A stretch of 37,911 nucleotides of DNA from an uncultured Bacteroidales bacterium. Lineage in GTDB: Bacteria; Bacteroidota; Bacteroidia; Bacteroidales; UBA3824. Where the stretch lies: the NCBI GenBank assembly GCA_905234655.1, contig CAJOJG010000030.1, forward strand, positions 1 through 37,911, given 5' to 3'. A program made the position numbers and the translations under genes. This document shows positions 1-7,507 of this stretch, in pieces. Positions within the stretch are counted from its first letter, which is position 1; every line of letters begins with the position of its first letter. The notes under the pieces are model-generated. The model made no database searches and was not told where the DNA came from. It saw only the letters and a list, made by a program, of their open reading frames with translations.

Positions 1-432
1 CTCGGTGCTCTGGTCGGCAGCCACGGAGAGATTAGCGCCCTGGACGAACTCTTGGTTGCTGAAATTCTTTCCCTGCTTGTAGGCGGCGGTCACGGTGATG
101 CTCTGCTGGTCGTTCTGCCAGAGCATAAGGGATTCATTCGAGGGGAGCGTCCACTCGCTGCCGTCGTACTGTATGTTTCTGAAGTAGCTGTACATAGCCG
201 ATACGGGGTTGACGATCTTCACCTGGAACTGCTGGCCGGCCTGGTTCACGTCGGCTCTGGTGATGCTGGCGCGGGTGAGTACGGCTGTGGGGTCAACGAG
301 GTTGGTGGTGAAGCGCATCACGCCGTCTTCGGGGAACTGGGAGACGAAGATTTCGTCGTTGTTTTCGTCCTTGTTGCAGGCGGCGAGCATCATTGCCGCC
401 ATGGCTGCTGTAAAGATGATTTTCGTTTTCAT
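1..432 (-). CDS. Fimbrillin-like lipoprotein, cut by the window edge
   Basis: Reading the minus strand from an ATG at 432 gives 144 codons open to the window edge, so the C-terminus is missing. The N-terminus is a lipoprotein signal (MKTKIIF start, hydrophobic stretch, LAAC lipobox with Cys19), predicting an outer-membrane lipid anchor. The mature part is acidic and then contains a TRAS..TRAD segment like the arginine-containing processing region of Bacteroidetes fimbrillins. It is the last visible gene of a minus-strand operon, 43 bases after the preceding fimbrillin-family gene. Family assignment rests on the lipobox, the TRA motif and the neighbour rather than on a full domain. Another small surface lipoprotein is possible. 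Confidence 0.6.
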   Translation of the reverse strand, partial: MKTKIIFTAAMAAMMLAACNKDENNDEIFVSQFPEDGVMRFTTNLVDPTAVLTRASITRADVNQAGQQFQVKIVNPVSAMYSYFRNIQYDGSEWTLPSNESLMLWQNDQQSITVTAAYKQGKNFSNQEFVQGANLSVAADQSTE

Positions 433-475
433 AACTGAAGTCTGTTTGTTAATATTTTATTTTGCAATTTTCAAA

Positions 476-1372
476 TTACAACGCCTGCCCTCCGTCGAGA
501 GTCGTGCCTTCGGTCCAGTCGTTGATGCTTACTTCGCCGATTTCGATTTTTTCACGGCCGACGATGAGGTTGAGGGTGGTGAATTTGCCGGAGACGAGGG
601 GGATGTCCTCGGTATGGGTGTAGGTGTAGTCCTTGCCGTCGATGGTGATGATCACAGTGCGGAATCCTGACTGCGGAACCATGAGGCCGCTGAATGTTGC
701 CTCAAAATTGCTCGTCGGGGTCTGTTGTTGCACGAGCGCGGTTTCGGCAGCCTGACCGGCGGCTATGGTCTTAGCCATGTAGTTGATTGTGCCGGTATTG
801 GCGGCGAGGGCGGTGCAAGAGGCTATCGCCGGTGTCGCGTCCCACTGGTTGCGGAATGTCATGTTGACGTACAGTTTTGACATTGCGTGGTCGAAAGTCA
901 GCGATACGGGGTTGTCGGTGGCCGTTACGCCCGGCGAAAGGACAACGGCGTACAGAAGGTCGCTGGCTTCGTAGTCTTGGTTGTCCACCGTGAAAGCGTC
1001 GGCAGTGAAGTCGGCTACCTGATGCGGCGGATATACACCGAGGAAATAGTGGCGCGTGGTCATGTCGGACCACAGCATCGGGGTTTCCGGCGTCCATGTG
1101 CCGTCCTGACCCAATGTGTTGTCAACGCCCTCTACGACAAACGATTGCGGCGTGTCGTGCTGTGTGTCTGTCCATGCGTAGATTTTGATTTTGTCGCCTT
1201 GGTCGAAGACGGTCGTGGTGCCTGTCGTGGTCGCACGTGTCATTTTTCCGACGGACGCGTCCACTGTGATGTACTTTGGCACCGGCGTGTCGTCAGTGCC
1301 GACTGCGCTGTCCTTGCCGCACGATGTCGCAAGAAGGGCGATTGCGGATAGTGATAATAGGATTTTTTTCAT
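476..1372 (-). CDS. Fimbrillin family lipoprotein (Mfa1/FimA-like)
   Basis: A 298-residue protein with a lipoprotein signal (lipobox LATSC, Cys18), followed at about residues 35-70 by the fimbrillin hallmark: a beta-strand, a TRA motif (MTRATTTG), then FDQGDKIKIYAW. The rest looks like beta-sandwich, and the end (GKFTTLNLIVGRE...VSINDW) matches the usual close of fimbrillin-family proteins. These proteins are exported as lipoproteins, trimmed after Arg by a gingipain-like protease in characterised cases, and polymerised into surface fimbriae or kept as tip or minor subunits. It lies 38 bases after the FimB/Mfa2-like gene and 43 bases before another fimbrillin-like gene, clearly in one operon. 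The exact role (stalk or accessory subunit) cannot be told. Confidence 0.8.
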   Translation of the reverse strand: MKKILLSLSAIALLATSCGKDSAVGTDDTPVPKYITVDASVGKMTRATTTGTTTVFDQGDKIKIYAWTDTQHDTPQSFVVEGVDNTLGQDGTWTPETPMLWSDMTTRHYFLGVYPPHQVADFTADAFTVDNQDYEASDLLYAVVLSPGVTATDNPVSLTFDHAMSKLYVNMTFRNQWDATPAIASCTALAANTGTINYMAKTIAAGQAAETALVQQQTPTSNFEATFSGLMVPQSGFRTVIITIDGKDYTYTHTEDIPLVSGKFTTLNLIVGREKIEIGEVSINDWTEGTTLDGGQAL

Positions 1373-1410
1373 TTGTTGATTTGATGGTTTATGATTTGAT
1401 GATTTTTAGA

Positions 1411-2310
1411 TTAGTCGGGAAGTAAGATTTCGCCGTCTGTAGTCCAGTCCTGTTGCCAGTCGTTGATGTCCGAGCCGGAAATGTGGATGTATGGACTAAG
1501 TTTCTCGTAGTCAAATTCAAGGACGTAGGATTTGCCGGATTCCATTATTGGCGCGTCGATTTTGCTTACGAGCGTCTCGCCGTCGGGCGTGGTGGTCGTG
1601 AGGGTTATCGACGAGTTTTGGTCGCCGTTTGCAGTCGGCATAATCATGTTTCCGGTCAGCACCATCGCCGCGCCGTCCTTGACAAGGTTGCCGAGCGTTG
1701 TGGCGGGGCATTTGTCGGCGGAAGGTCGGCCGGTGGTCAGTTCCACGGATTGCGCCATGTTGAATATGTCCACTGACATTGTTGTGCCGTCGGGTACGCC
1801 GTTAATTTTCACTGAAAACGTTGATAACAAGCGTTTTGATGTGAACTGCGCAATGGTTATTTGGTTGTTTTTGACGGTTGCCGACGTAACACCGAACCAT
1901 GCCTGACGCTTGGCGAATGGCGGGGTTTTTAGTGTCGAGTTTGTCAGAGGCAGCGAGCCGTCGCCCGGGATTGCCTCTTGGGAAACTGCGAAGTTGTCCT
2001 TTTCCGCCATGTCTATTTCGACGAGTAGGTTGTAAGACCCTTCGGGAAATTGATAAATCTCATTTGCGGCATCTTGCGGCGACGAGAAGTCGTAGTTTTT
2101 CGTCAGTGCGTCGTGTCCCGTTACGGTGATTTTCACGTTGTCGATTTTTGACAGAGAGTCGGCGTGGTCGTCCCAAATGAGTTGGTACGCCATGTAGCCC
2201 ACCGGCACGTCGCCGTATTCGCTGTCCCAAAATTCATGGTCGTGTTCCTTGCCGCATCCAGCCGCTATGAACATTACAACGGAAAGTATTGTCAATATCT
2301 TGGCGTTCAT
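1411..2310 (-). CDS. FimB/Mfa2- or DUF5119-like surface lipoprotein
   Basis: A 299-residue lipoprotein (signal with AAGC lipobox, Cys19). The mature part looks all-beta: an N-terminal segment ending in the YQFPEGSYNLLVEID stretch, which resembles the 'lpxGtY' turn of FimB/Mfa2 and DUF5119 proteins, and a C-terminal domain closing with GKSYVLEFDYEKL and NDWQQDW. In known fimbrial loci the FimB/Mfa2 protein anchors and length-limits the fimbria. It sits 18 bases after the OmpA-like gene and 38 bases before a fimbrillin, which is the reason for the fimbrial-anchor reading. No diagnostic motif separates the FimB/Mfa2 and DUF5119 families here. Confidence 0.55.
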   Translation of the reverse strand: MNAKILTILSVVMFIAAGCGKEHDHEFWDSEYGDVPVGYMAYQLIWDDHADSLSKIDNVKITVTGHDALTKNYDFSSPQDAANEIYQFPEGSYNLLVEIDMAEKDNFAVSQEAIPGDGSLPLTNSTLKTPPFAKRQAWFGVTSATVKNNQITIAQFTSKRLLSTFSVKINGVPDGTTMSVDIFNMAQSVELTTGRPSADKCPATTLGNLVKDGAAMVLTGNMIMPTANGDQNSSITLTTTTPDGETLVSKIDAPIMESGKSYVLEFDYEKLSPYIHISGSDINDWQQDWTTDGEILLPD

Positions 2311-2328
2311 AATCTTATGTTTTTTTTG

Positions 2329-3558
2329 TTATTCAACTATGATTTCTACACGGCGTGCCGACTTGTTGTCGGGTGCGGAATGGTCGATGCCTTTACCGAC
2401 TACTTCGCCAAACCTTTCCTCTGCCACGCCGGCCTGCATCAGGCGGTGCTTGATGGCATCGGCGCGGCGTTGGGACAGGTGCAAGTTGTATTCTTCCGTG
2501 CCGGTCTTGGAACAGTAGCCGTATATGCTTATTTCCATCTGTGGATTTTCTTTCAGGTAGTCGGCGATTTCGCGGAATTTTGGGTATTCCTGTTGAGGAA
2601 TCGAAAGTCCGTTGTTGGCAAAATGGATGAGCGGCAGGGTCGTCCTCTTGGTTTTGTCGTTTTTGGGCTGATTGTTGTCGTTGTTTTCTTCTGTTACGAC
2701 GGACTTCTGGTCGTTGTCGTCGGCGTTGGATGTGTTAACAATGTCATGGATGTCAACGACGACAACTTGCTGATTGTCAGTAGTGTCGGTGTTTATGATT
2801 TCGTTGTCGGCGACGACGGGCTGGTTTTGGGTCGTGTCGGTGGTTACGTCGGCGAATGGCGGGGTAGGACGTTCGGCGCACTTCCTGCCAGCGCGGTAGG
2901 CGATTTTGATGCCCGCGTCAAAGATGTGGTTGCTCGTATGGTGAAGTTTTGGGATATTGTCGAAGCGGTCGCCGGTGAGTGCCGTAACGCCGCCAAAGAG
3001 TTGGATTTCAATCTTTTTGGCAACAAAACACCCCAACGCAACTTGTGCGCCGTAGCCGAAATGCGTCTGCGAGCCGAATTTTTGGTTGTAGTTGTCGGAC
3101 GAAAGTTTGTTTTTGGTGTTGATGACCGAGATTTGCGGGGCGACGGTCAGCGAAAAACGGTTGCAAGGCTCGGTGAAAAGTTTCAGGATGTCGATGTCGA
3201 GTTGCAGCGCAACCTTTGAAAATTTGTCTTTGGCGGTGATGTTTCTGTAGAAGTCGCCGTTGTGGTCGATGACCGGCGCGAAATACACATTCTCGTCGTC
3301 AGAAAGCCAGTACGGGTCGCAGCCTTGCGCGTTGAGTTTCATAGAGCCGACGGATGCCGCCGCTTCCAACGACAAGACCGGATTGAAACTATATCCGCCG
3401 AAAATTCCTGCCGAACCGCCGAGATTGCTGTTGTCGTCGGTGATGCTTCTGAAAGTGCATTGACCGAGAGATGTGCCGCCTTGGATTCCGAAGAACCAGT
3501 GTCCTGTCGAGTCTTGCGCCCGCAATGTGCTTATGCTCAATGCGTTGCATAATATCAC
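2329..3558 (-). CDS. OmpA family outer-membrane protein (start probably at 3620, out of frame by one base)
   Basis: The N-terminal half (to about residue 195) looks like an outer-membrane beta-barrel (GIQGGTSLGQ, GIFGGYSFNPVLSLEA, HFGYGAQVALGCFVAKK). A low-complexity D/N/T-rich linker lies at about 215-285. The C-terminus is an OmpA peptidoglycan-binding domain: IHFANNGLSI, then EISIYGYCSKTGTEEYN and LSQRRADAIKHRL. GTG 3558 is the first usable in-frame start in the listed frame, but it falls inside a signal peptide: in-frame codons upstream encode KSSKLYTVLKSISL. The natural ATG at 3620-3618 is separated from this frame by an 8-G run at 3603-3610. Nine Gs would join them into a complete signal peptide ending LRAQD. 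Such proteins head fimbrial-type operons in Bacteroidales. Confidence 0.8.
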   Translation of the reverse strand: MILCNALSISTLRAQDSTGHWFFGIQGGTSLGQCTFRSITDDNSNLGGSAGIFGGYSFNPVLSLEAAASVGSMKLNAQGCDPYWLSDDENVYFAPVIDHNGDFYRNITAKDKFSKVALQLDIDILKLFTEPCNRFSLTVAPQISVINTKNKLSSDNYNQKFGSQTHFGYGAQVALGCFVAKKIEIQLFGGVTALTGDRFDNIPKLHHTSNHIFDAGIKIAYRAGRKCAERPTPPFADVTTDTTQNQPVVADNEIINTDTTDNQQVVVVDIHDIVNTSNADDNDQKSVVTEENNDNNQPKNDKTKRTTLPLIHFANNGLSIPQQEYPKFREIADYLKENPQMEISIYGYCSKTGTEEYNLHLSQRRADAIKHRLMQAGVAEERFGEVVGKGIDHSAPDNKSARRVEIIVE

Positions 3559-3602
3559 GAGGCTTATTGATTTTAGGACGGTGTAAAGTTTACTTGATTT
3601 TA

Positions 3603-3610
3603 CCCCCCCC
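3603..3610 (-). repeat. Poly-G (8) tract in the 5' coding end of the OmpA-like gene
   Basis: The plus strand reads eight Cs, so the coding strand has eight Gs. The tract begins ten bases after the A of the ATG at 3620-3618. With eight Gs that ATG reads into a TAA directly after the tract. With nine it reads through into the signal peptide and the OmpA-like protein. The length and position are those of a slipped-strand contingency tract, but a sequencing or consensus error of one base is the alternative. Confidence 0.7.
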
Positions 3611-3791
3611 TACTTGACATTTTGTAAAGTATGATTGTACTTATCATTTTCATAATGTTTGATGTGTTTATTCACATGTTTTAACGCAAAAATTGTGCAA
3701 AATGTTTCAAGACTTTTTGGATTTTTTTTGCCGATGCGCAATCTTTTTTGGGGTTGTGGCGTTAAAAGAAATAAAAAAAACGCACTAAAAA

Positions 3792-4907
3792 ATGGCACGT
3801 CTTTTCCGTATAATTTTAGTATTGACAATCATAAGTCCTTTTGTTTCATGCTCTAAGGAAGACGACAATGACAGTGGAAAGGTCTCTAAGCGGACCATAA
3901 TCCTTTTCATGCCGTATTCCGGCATGCAGAGATATTTTGCGCAAAATATTTCTGATTGGAAAACTGCCATTGGCGAGGGCATTTTGCACGACGAGAGGGT
4001 TGTCGCGTGTATTTCTTCTTCGGTTTCAAAAGCCTCGATGATTGAACTTCGCTATATAAAAGGCAAGGGCGTTGCCGATACGCTTTCCGTGTATGAAGAT
4101 TTGAATTTCACGAGCCAAGCCGGCATCGAAAAGATTCTTCATGACGTTTCCGTCGTCGCGCCGGCGGAAAGTTACGCTATAATTATCGGCGGGCATGGTT
4201 CGGGCTGGCTGCCTGCCGGCACTTCGGTAAAGAAATCGTTGGGCAGCCAGACGGCGGATTCCCAGATTGGGATAGAGACCGTGTCGGGCGCGTTGGAAAA
4301 CTCGGGATTGAAGTTTGATTATATCTTGTTTGACGATTGCTATATGTCAAACATCGAATCGGTGTACGAGTTTAAGGATGTCGTGGACTATATAATAGGC
4401 TGTCCGACGGAAATTATGATTTATGGCTTTCCGTATCTTAACTGTGCGCAATGCCTTGTCGGCGATGTCGATTACGAAGGCCTTTGCGACAAGTTCATTG
4501 ATTTTTACAGCGACTATGACACGCCATGCGCCACCATCGGCGTTACCAAGTGCGGCGAGTTGGATTCGTTGGCGAGTATTTTTCGTGAAATCAATGTTTC
4601 AGGCGGCTTTGACCTTCAAAAACTTGACGAGGTTCAAAAGATGGACGGTTATGACCCGACATTGTTTTGGGATTTGGGCGATTATGTCGGGCTGCTGTGC
4701 ACGGACGAGCATTTGAGGGAAATTTTCAGGCGTCAACTTGAACGCGCCGTACCCTTCAATGGGCATACAAAATCCTTCTACTGCGAACGGTCCGGGTATG
4801 AAGACATTGCAACATTTTGCGGCGTTTCCATATCCGCCCCGACCGAAACTACGGTTCAAATGGGACTTTTGGACACAAAATGGTGGCGCGAGTGTGTCGC
4901 GAGGTAA
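3792..4907 (+). CDS. Clostripain family cysteine protease (peptidase C11), lipoprotein
   Basis: 371 residues. The N-terminus is a lipoprotein signal (FVSC lipobox, Cys20) followed by an acidic linker, so the protein is probably surface- or periplasm-anchored. The C11 catalytic His lies in IIGGHGSGW (His135) and the nucleophile in FDDCYMSN (Cys183); both motifs and their spacing match the clostripain fold. The family cleaves after basic residues. Bacteroidales genomes often carry several such lipoproteins, some of unproven activity. The gene is divergent from the OmpA/fimbrillin operon across a 171-bp AT-rich region, and it could act on surface proteins, but that is context only. No downstream partner; the next gene, gpmI, has its own promoter. 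Confidence 0.88.
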   Translation: MARLFRIILVLTIISPFVSCSKEDDNDSGKVSKRTIILFMPYSGMQRYFAQNISDWKTAIGEGILHDERVVACISSSVSKASMIELRYIKGKGVADTLSVYEDLNFTSQAGIEKILHDVSVVAPAESYAIIIGGHGSGWLPAGTSVKKSLGSQTADSQIGIETVSGALENSGLKFDYILFDDCYMSNIESVYEFKDVVDYIIGCPTEIMIYGFPYLNCAQCLVGDVDYEGLCDKFIDFYSDYDTPCATIGVTKCGELDSLASIFREINVSGGFDLQKLDEVQKMDGYDPTLFWDLGDYVGLLCTDEHLREIFRRQLERAVPFNGHTKSFYCERSGYEDIATFCGVSISAPTETTVQMGLLDTKWWRECVAR

Positions 4908-4970
4908 GGCGGACGAGGGTTACTTGATGACTTTTTATTTGCCGGTGTAGAAAATATCAAGTTTTTTATG

Positions 4971-4978
4971 TACCTTTG
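4971..4978 (+). promoter_or_regulatory. Bacteroidetes -7 promoter element for gpmI
   Basis: TACCTTTG followed by CA, an exact match to the TAnnTTTG consensus of the Bacteroidetes primary sigma factor, 39 bases ahead of the gpmI ATG. No convincing -33 TTTG at 19-20 bases upstream. Confidence 0.65.
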
Positions 4979-5016
4979 CACCCGTAAAAAAAACATAAAA
5001 GCAAAACAAAACAATT

Positions 5017-6552
5017 ATGGCAAAGAAAGCACTTCTAATGATTCTCGACGGATGGGGAATCGGCGACAAGGGCAAAGGCGACGTCATCTACCAGACGCCC
5101 ACCCCTTATATGGACTATCTCAACAACACATACCCGCACTCGCAGCTATTGGCTTGCGGCGAAAACGTGGGACTTCCCGACGGACAGATGGGCAATTCCG
5201 AAGTGGGACACCTCAACATCGGCGCCGGCCGCATCGTATATCAGGACCTCGTGAAAATCAACCGCGCCTGCGCCGACAACTCTATCCTGCAAAACCCCGA
5301 AATCCAATCGGCATACGGATACGCCAAAGAAAAAGGCAAGAGCATCCACATAATGGGCCTGACGTCCACCGGCGGCGTACACAGCTCGCTCGACCACCTC
5401 TTCAAGCTTCTCGACATCGCCAAAGAATACGGCGTGAAGGACACATTCGTCCACTGTTTCATGGACGGCCGCGACACCGACCCAAAATCCGGCAAAGGCT
5501 TCATCGCCGACCTTCAGAAGCACATCGACACCATCCAAAACGGCCACATCGCCTCAATCATCGGACGATTCTACGCAATGGACCGCGACAAACGCTGGGA
5601 CCGCATCAAAGTCGCCTACGACCAGCTCGTCGAAGGCAAAGGCCGCAAATGCGACGACATGGTGCAGGGCGTTCAATCGTGCTACGACACCCATACCGAG
5701 GAACACAAAAACACCGACGAATTCATGGAACCGCTCGTCAATGCCAACGTTGACGGCCGCATCAAGGAAGGCGACGTAGTGATATTCTTCAACTACCGCA
5801 ACGACCGCGCCAAGGAAATCACCATCGTCCTCACGCAGAAAGACATGCCCGAACAAGGCATGAAGACCATCCCAGGGCTTCAATACTACTGCATGACCCC
5901 CTACGACGCATCCTTCACCGGCGTGCACATCCTCTTCCCAAAAGAGAACGTAACCGAGACCCTCGGCGAGATAATCTCAAAAAAAGGACTTCGCCAACTG
6001 CATACGGCAGAGACAGAAAAGTACGCCCACGTAACGTTTTTCTTCAACGGCGGACGTGAACAGCCATACGAAAACGAAGACCGCATCCTCGTCAATTCGC
6101 CCAAAGTGCCCACCTACGACCTTCAGCCCGAAATGTCGGCATACGAAGTCAAGGACAAGCTCGTTGAGGCCATCGGCACACAGAAGTACGACTGGATTGT
6201 GGTCAACTTTGCCAACGGCGACATGGTGGGACACACCGGCGTTTACCCTGCAATCGAAAAGGCGGTGGCGGCTGTTGACAAGTGCGTCAGCGAAGTAGTA
6301 GAAGCCGCCAAGAAAAACGGCTACGAGACCATCATCATCGCAGACCACGGCAACGCCGACAACGCCCTCAACCCCGACGGCACACCCAACACCGCCCACT
6401 CGCTCAATCCCGTCCCCTTCATCTACGTAACGGACAACAAGAACGCGAAAGTAAAGTCAGGCGTACTCGCCGACGTCGCCCCCTCGATCCTTCACATCAT
6501 GGGCATCGCCCAGCCCAAGGAAATGACCGGCAAGTGTCTGATTGAGGACTAA
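5017..6552 (+). CDS. gpmI: 2,3-bisphosphoglycerate-independent phosphoglycerate mutase
   Basis: 511 residues, full family length. It interconverts 3- and 2-phosphoglycerate in the cytosol (glycolysis/gluconeogenesis) using two Mn ions and a phosphoserine intermediate. Visible landmarks: metal-binding DGWG at residues 11-14; the nucleophile in QMGNSEVGH (Ser61); [11 protein letters not shown] near residue 150; the substrate-binding FFNYRNDRA; and the C-terminal alkaline-phosphatase-like metal motifs [12 protein letters not shown] and IADHGNADN. The start is supported by an A-rich leader after the TACCTTTG box. It is transcribed alone, with its own terminator (6584-6621). The gene is GC-rich at third positions compared with the fimbrial genes, consistent with high expression. 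Confidence 0.97.
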   Translation: MAKKALLMILDGWGIGDKGKGDVIYQTPTPYMDYLNNTYPHSQLLACGENVGLPDGQMGNSEVGHLNIGAGRIVYQDLVKINRACADNSILQNPEIQSAYGYAKEKGKSIHIMGLTSTGGVHSSLDHLFKLLDIAKEYGVKDTFVHCFMDGRDTDPKSGKGFIADLQKHIDTIQNGHIASIIGRFYAMDRDKRWDRIKVAYDQLVEGKGRKCDDMVQGVQSCYDTHTEEHKNTDEFMEPLVNANVDGRIKEGDVVIFFNYRNDRAKEITIVLTQKDMPEQGMKTIPGLQYYCMTPYDASFTGVHILFPKENVTETLGEIISKKGLRQLHTAETEKYAHVTFFFNGGREQPYENEDRILVNSPKVPTYDLQPEMSAYEVKDKLVEAIGTQKYDWIVVNFANGDMVGHTGVYPAIEKAVAAVDKCVSEVVEAAKKNGYETIIIADHGNADNALNPDGTPNTAHSLNPVPFIYVTDNKNAKVKSGVLADVAPSILHIMGIAQPKEMTGKCLIED

Positions 6553-6583
6553 GTTTAGACAATAACATTCCACCAATTCCCCA

Positions 6584-6621
6584 AAAAAAGTACAACCATC
6601 ATTGCGTGATTGTACTTTTTT
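6584..6621 (+). terminator. Rho-independent terminator after gpmI
   Basis: A 12-bp perfect stem, AAAAAAGTACAA with TTGTACTTTTTT, with extra pairing inside a 14-base loop. The 3' arm ends in a T run, and the A/T symmetry could let it work in both directions. It lies 31 bases after the gpmI stop. Confidence 0.75.
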
Positions 6622-6632
6622 GCATATATTTG
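6602..6632 (+). promoter_or_regulatory. Bacteroidetes promoter overlapping the gpmI terminator
   Basis: TATATTTG at 6625-6632 matches TAnnTTTG, with TTG at 6602-6604 exactly 20 bases upstream as a -33 element. The -33 half lies inside the gpmI terminator hairpin. It points at the short signal-peptide remnant starting at 6669. Confidence 0.6.
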
Positions 6633-6668
6633 GGGCGGAAATATTCAACATAATCAACACATCAAAAA

Positions 6669-6772
6669 ATGAAAAAGTCACTCATCACGGCTTTTGCCGC
6701 CGTTTTGGCGGCGACGACGAATCCGTAGAACAATCCGCCGCCACGCTCGCCGAATTGTTGAAAAAAATATAA
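6669..6772 (+). pseudogene. Remnant of a small exported protein (frameshifted)
   Basis: An ATG at 6669 opens a typical export signal (MKKSLITAFAAVLA) and then hits a TAG at 6726-6728. Reading on one base earlier, from 6707, gives GGDDESVEQSAATLAELLKKI and a TAA at 6770-6772. That is the kind of acidic start expected after a lipobox Cys, which is absent. A small deletion plus frameshift in a short lipoprotein gene explains both halves. It keeps its own promoter and terminator. Its family is not recognisable. Confidence 0.5.
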
Positions 6773-6805
6773 CCGCAACGGATTGCATACGGTTTTAAGG
6801 AAACG

Positions 6806-6837
6806 GCGCAGCCTACGAAAAAGGTCGCGCTTTTTTT
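6806..6837 (+). terminator. Probable rho-independent terminator
   Basis: GCGCAGCCT pairs with AAGGTCGCGC (one A-C mismatch and one G-U) across a short loop and is followed directly by seven Ts. It closes the small remnant transcript. Confidence 0.55.
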
Positions 6838-6849
6838 ATTTTACAACAA

Positions 6850-6881
6850 TTTGCCCGTCACGCAAAATTTTATTAACTTTG
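6850..6881 (+). promoter_or_regulatory. Bacteroidetes promoter for the M56-TonB remnant
   Basis: TTTG at 6850-6853, 20 bases, then TAACTTTG at 6874-6881: both boxes match consensus with ideal spacing. It lies inside the start of the longest open frame, showing that frame's TTG start at 6851 is not real. Confidence 0.7.
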
Positions 6882-7411
6882 TAACATCAAACCTCGGCGG
6901 CAGTGTCGTTCGTGATACCATTGCTGCCGATACCGACCATTTTTGCCGTCAACGCCAGCAACGCGCAGCCCGCCGCCGTCGCAATAGGCGAAACCTGATG
7001 GCAATAGGCGCGGCGGCGTTTGCGCTGAGGTTTTTGGTGCCAACGGCATCCATCGCCGCGCAAGCCGTCCGCAACCAAAAAATCGACCTCAACGGCGGCA
7101 TCAAACTCATCATATCCGAAACCATCAAATCCCCCGTGAGTTGGCTGCGGTACATCTTCATGAACCGCGACGACTACAACGAAAACTCACGCGAAATCCT
7201 CGTCCACGAGATGGCTCACATCCGCCACAGACATTCCATAGACCTGATGCCCGGCAAAGTAACCAATCCCACCATCGTCCGCAGCGCAGGCGACGCCCTC
7301 GACGAGGAAGCAATCAGAGTGGTCAACGCCCTTCCCGACTTCACCCCCGGCCGCCAAAAAGGACAGCCCGTCGCCGTTAGTTTCGTAATGCCCGTCAAAT
7401 TCGCCTTGTAG
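6851..7411 (+). pseudogene. Collapsed M56 (BlaR1-like) metallopeptidase / TonB-domain gene
   Basis: The open frame joins two pieces of one known architecture. Residues about 95-133 (SPVSWLRYIFMNRDDY... EILVHEMAHIRHRHSIDLM) are the M56 zinc-peptidase core with HEMAH as the HExxH motif at 119-123. Residues about 137-186 (TIVRSAGDALDEEAIRVV... PDFTPGRQKGQPV... FVMPVKFAL) are a TonB C-terminal domain. The region normally between them, including the downstream zinc ligand, is missing. The true upstream coding runs in another frame (6900-6998, with VSFVIPLLPIPTIFAVN, an M56 membrane segment) and is broken by a 20-bp insertion at 6981-7010. The start is lost. The family normally senses envelope stress or beta-lactams; this copy cannot be functional as such. 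Confidence 0.75.
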
Positions 7412-7452
7412 AGACGTTTCATGAAACGTCTCTACCAATGAAACGTCTCTAC
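7408..7452. repeat. 28-bp perfect palindrome plus an extra half copy (REP-like)
   Basis: Positions 7408-7435 are a perfect palindrome with arms GTAGAGACGTTTCA and TGAAACGTCTCTAC. A further TGAAACGTCTCTAC follows at 7439-7452 after CAA. The TAG inside the left arm is the stop of the M56-TonB remnant. Palindromes of the GTAGAGACG...CGTCTCTAC type are dispersed in many genomes, so this is probably a copy of a scattered repeat. Confidence 0.75.
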
Positions 7453-7466
7453 CCCAAAACGTCAAC

Positions 7467-7507
7467 AAACAACCACGCCGCCGTGCGTGGTTGTTTCGTT
7501 TTTTTTT
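7467..7507 (+). terminator. Strong rho-independent terminator
   Basis: A perfect 12-bp stem, AAACAACCACGC with GCGTGGTTGTTT, six-base loop CGCCGT, then CG and nine Ts. It ends the remnant transcript and overlaps the end of the convergent dacB. Confidence 0.85.

Noticed and set aside
2164..3219. Long plus-strand frame of 351 residues opposite the OmpA-like gene
   Set aside because: Val/Phe/Cys-rich antisense shadow of a clear OmpA-family gene; no promoter, no domain.
3610..3828. 72-residue minus-strand frame upstream of the OmpA-like gene
   Set aside because: It lies in an AT-rich divergent promoter region, ends at the poly-G tract and has no plausible protein features.
4738..4950. Frameshifted C-terminal extension of the clostripain gene
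   Set aside because: The protein already ends at a length normal for the family; the other frame shows no C11-like sequence.
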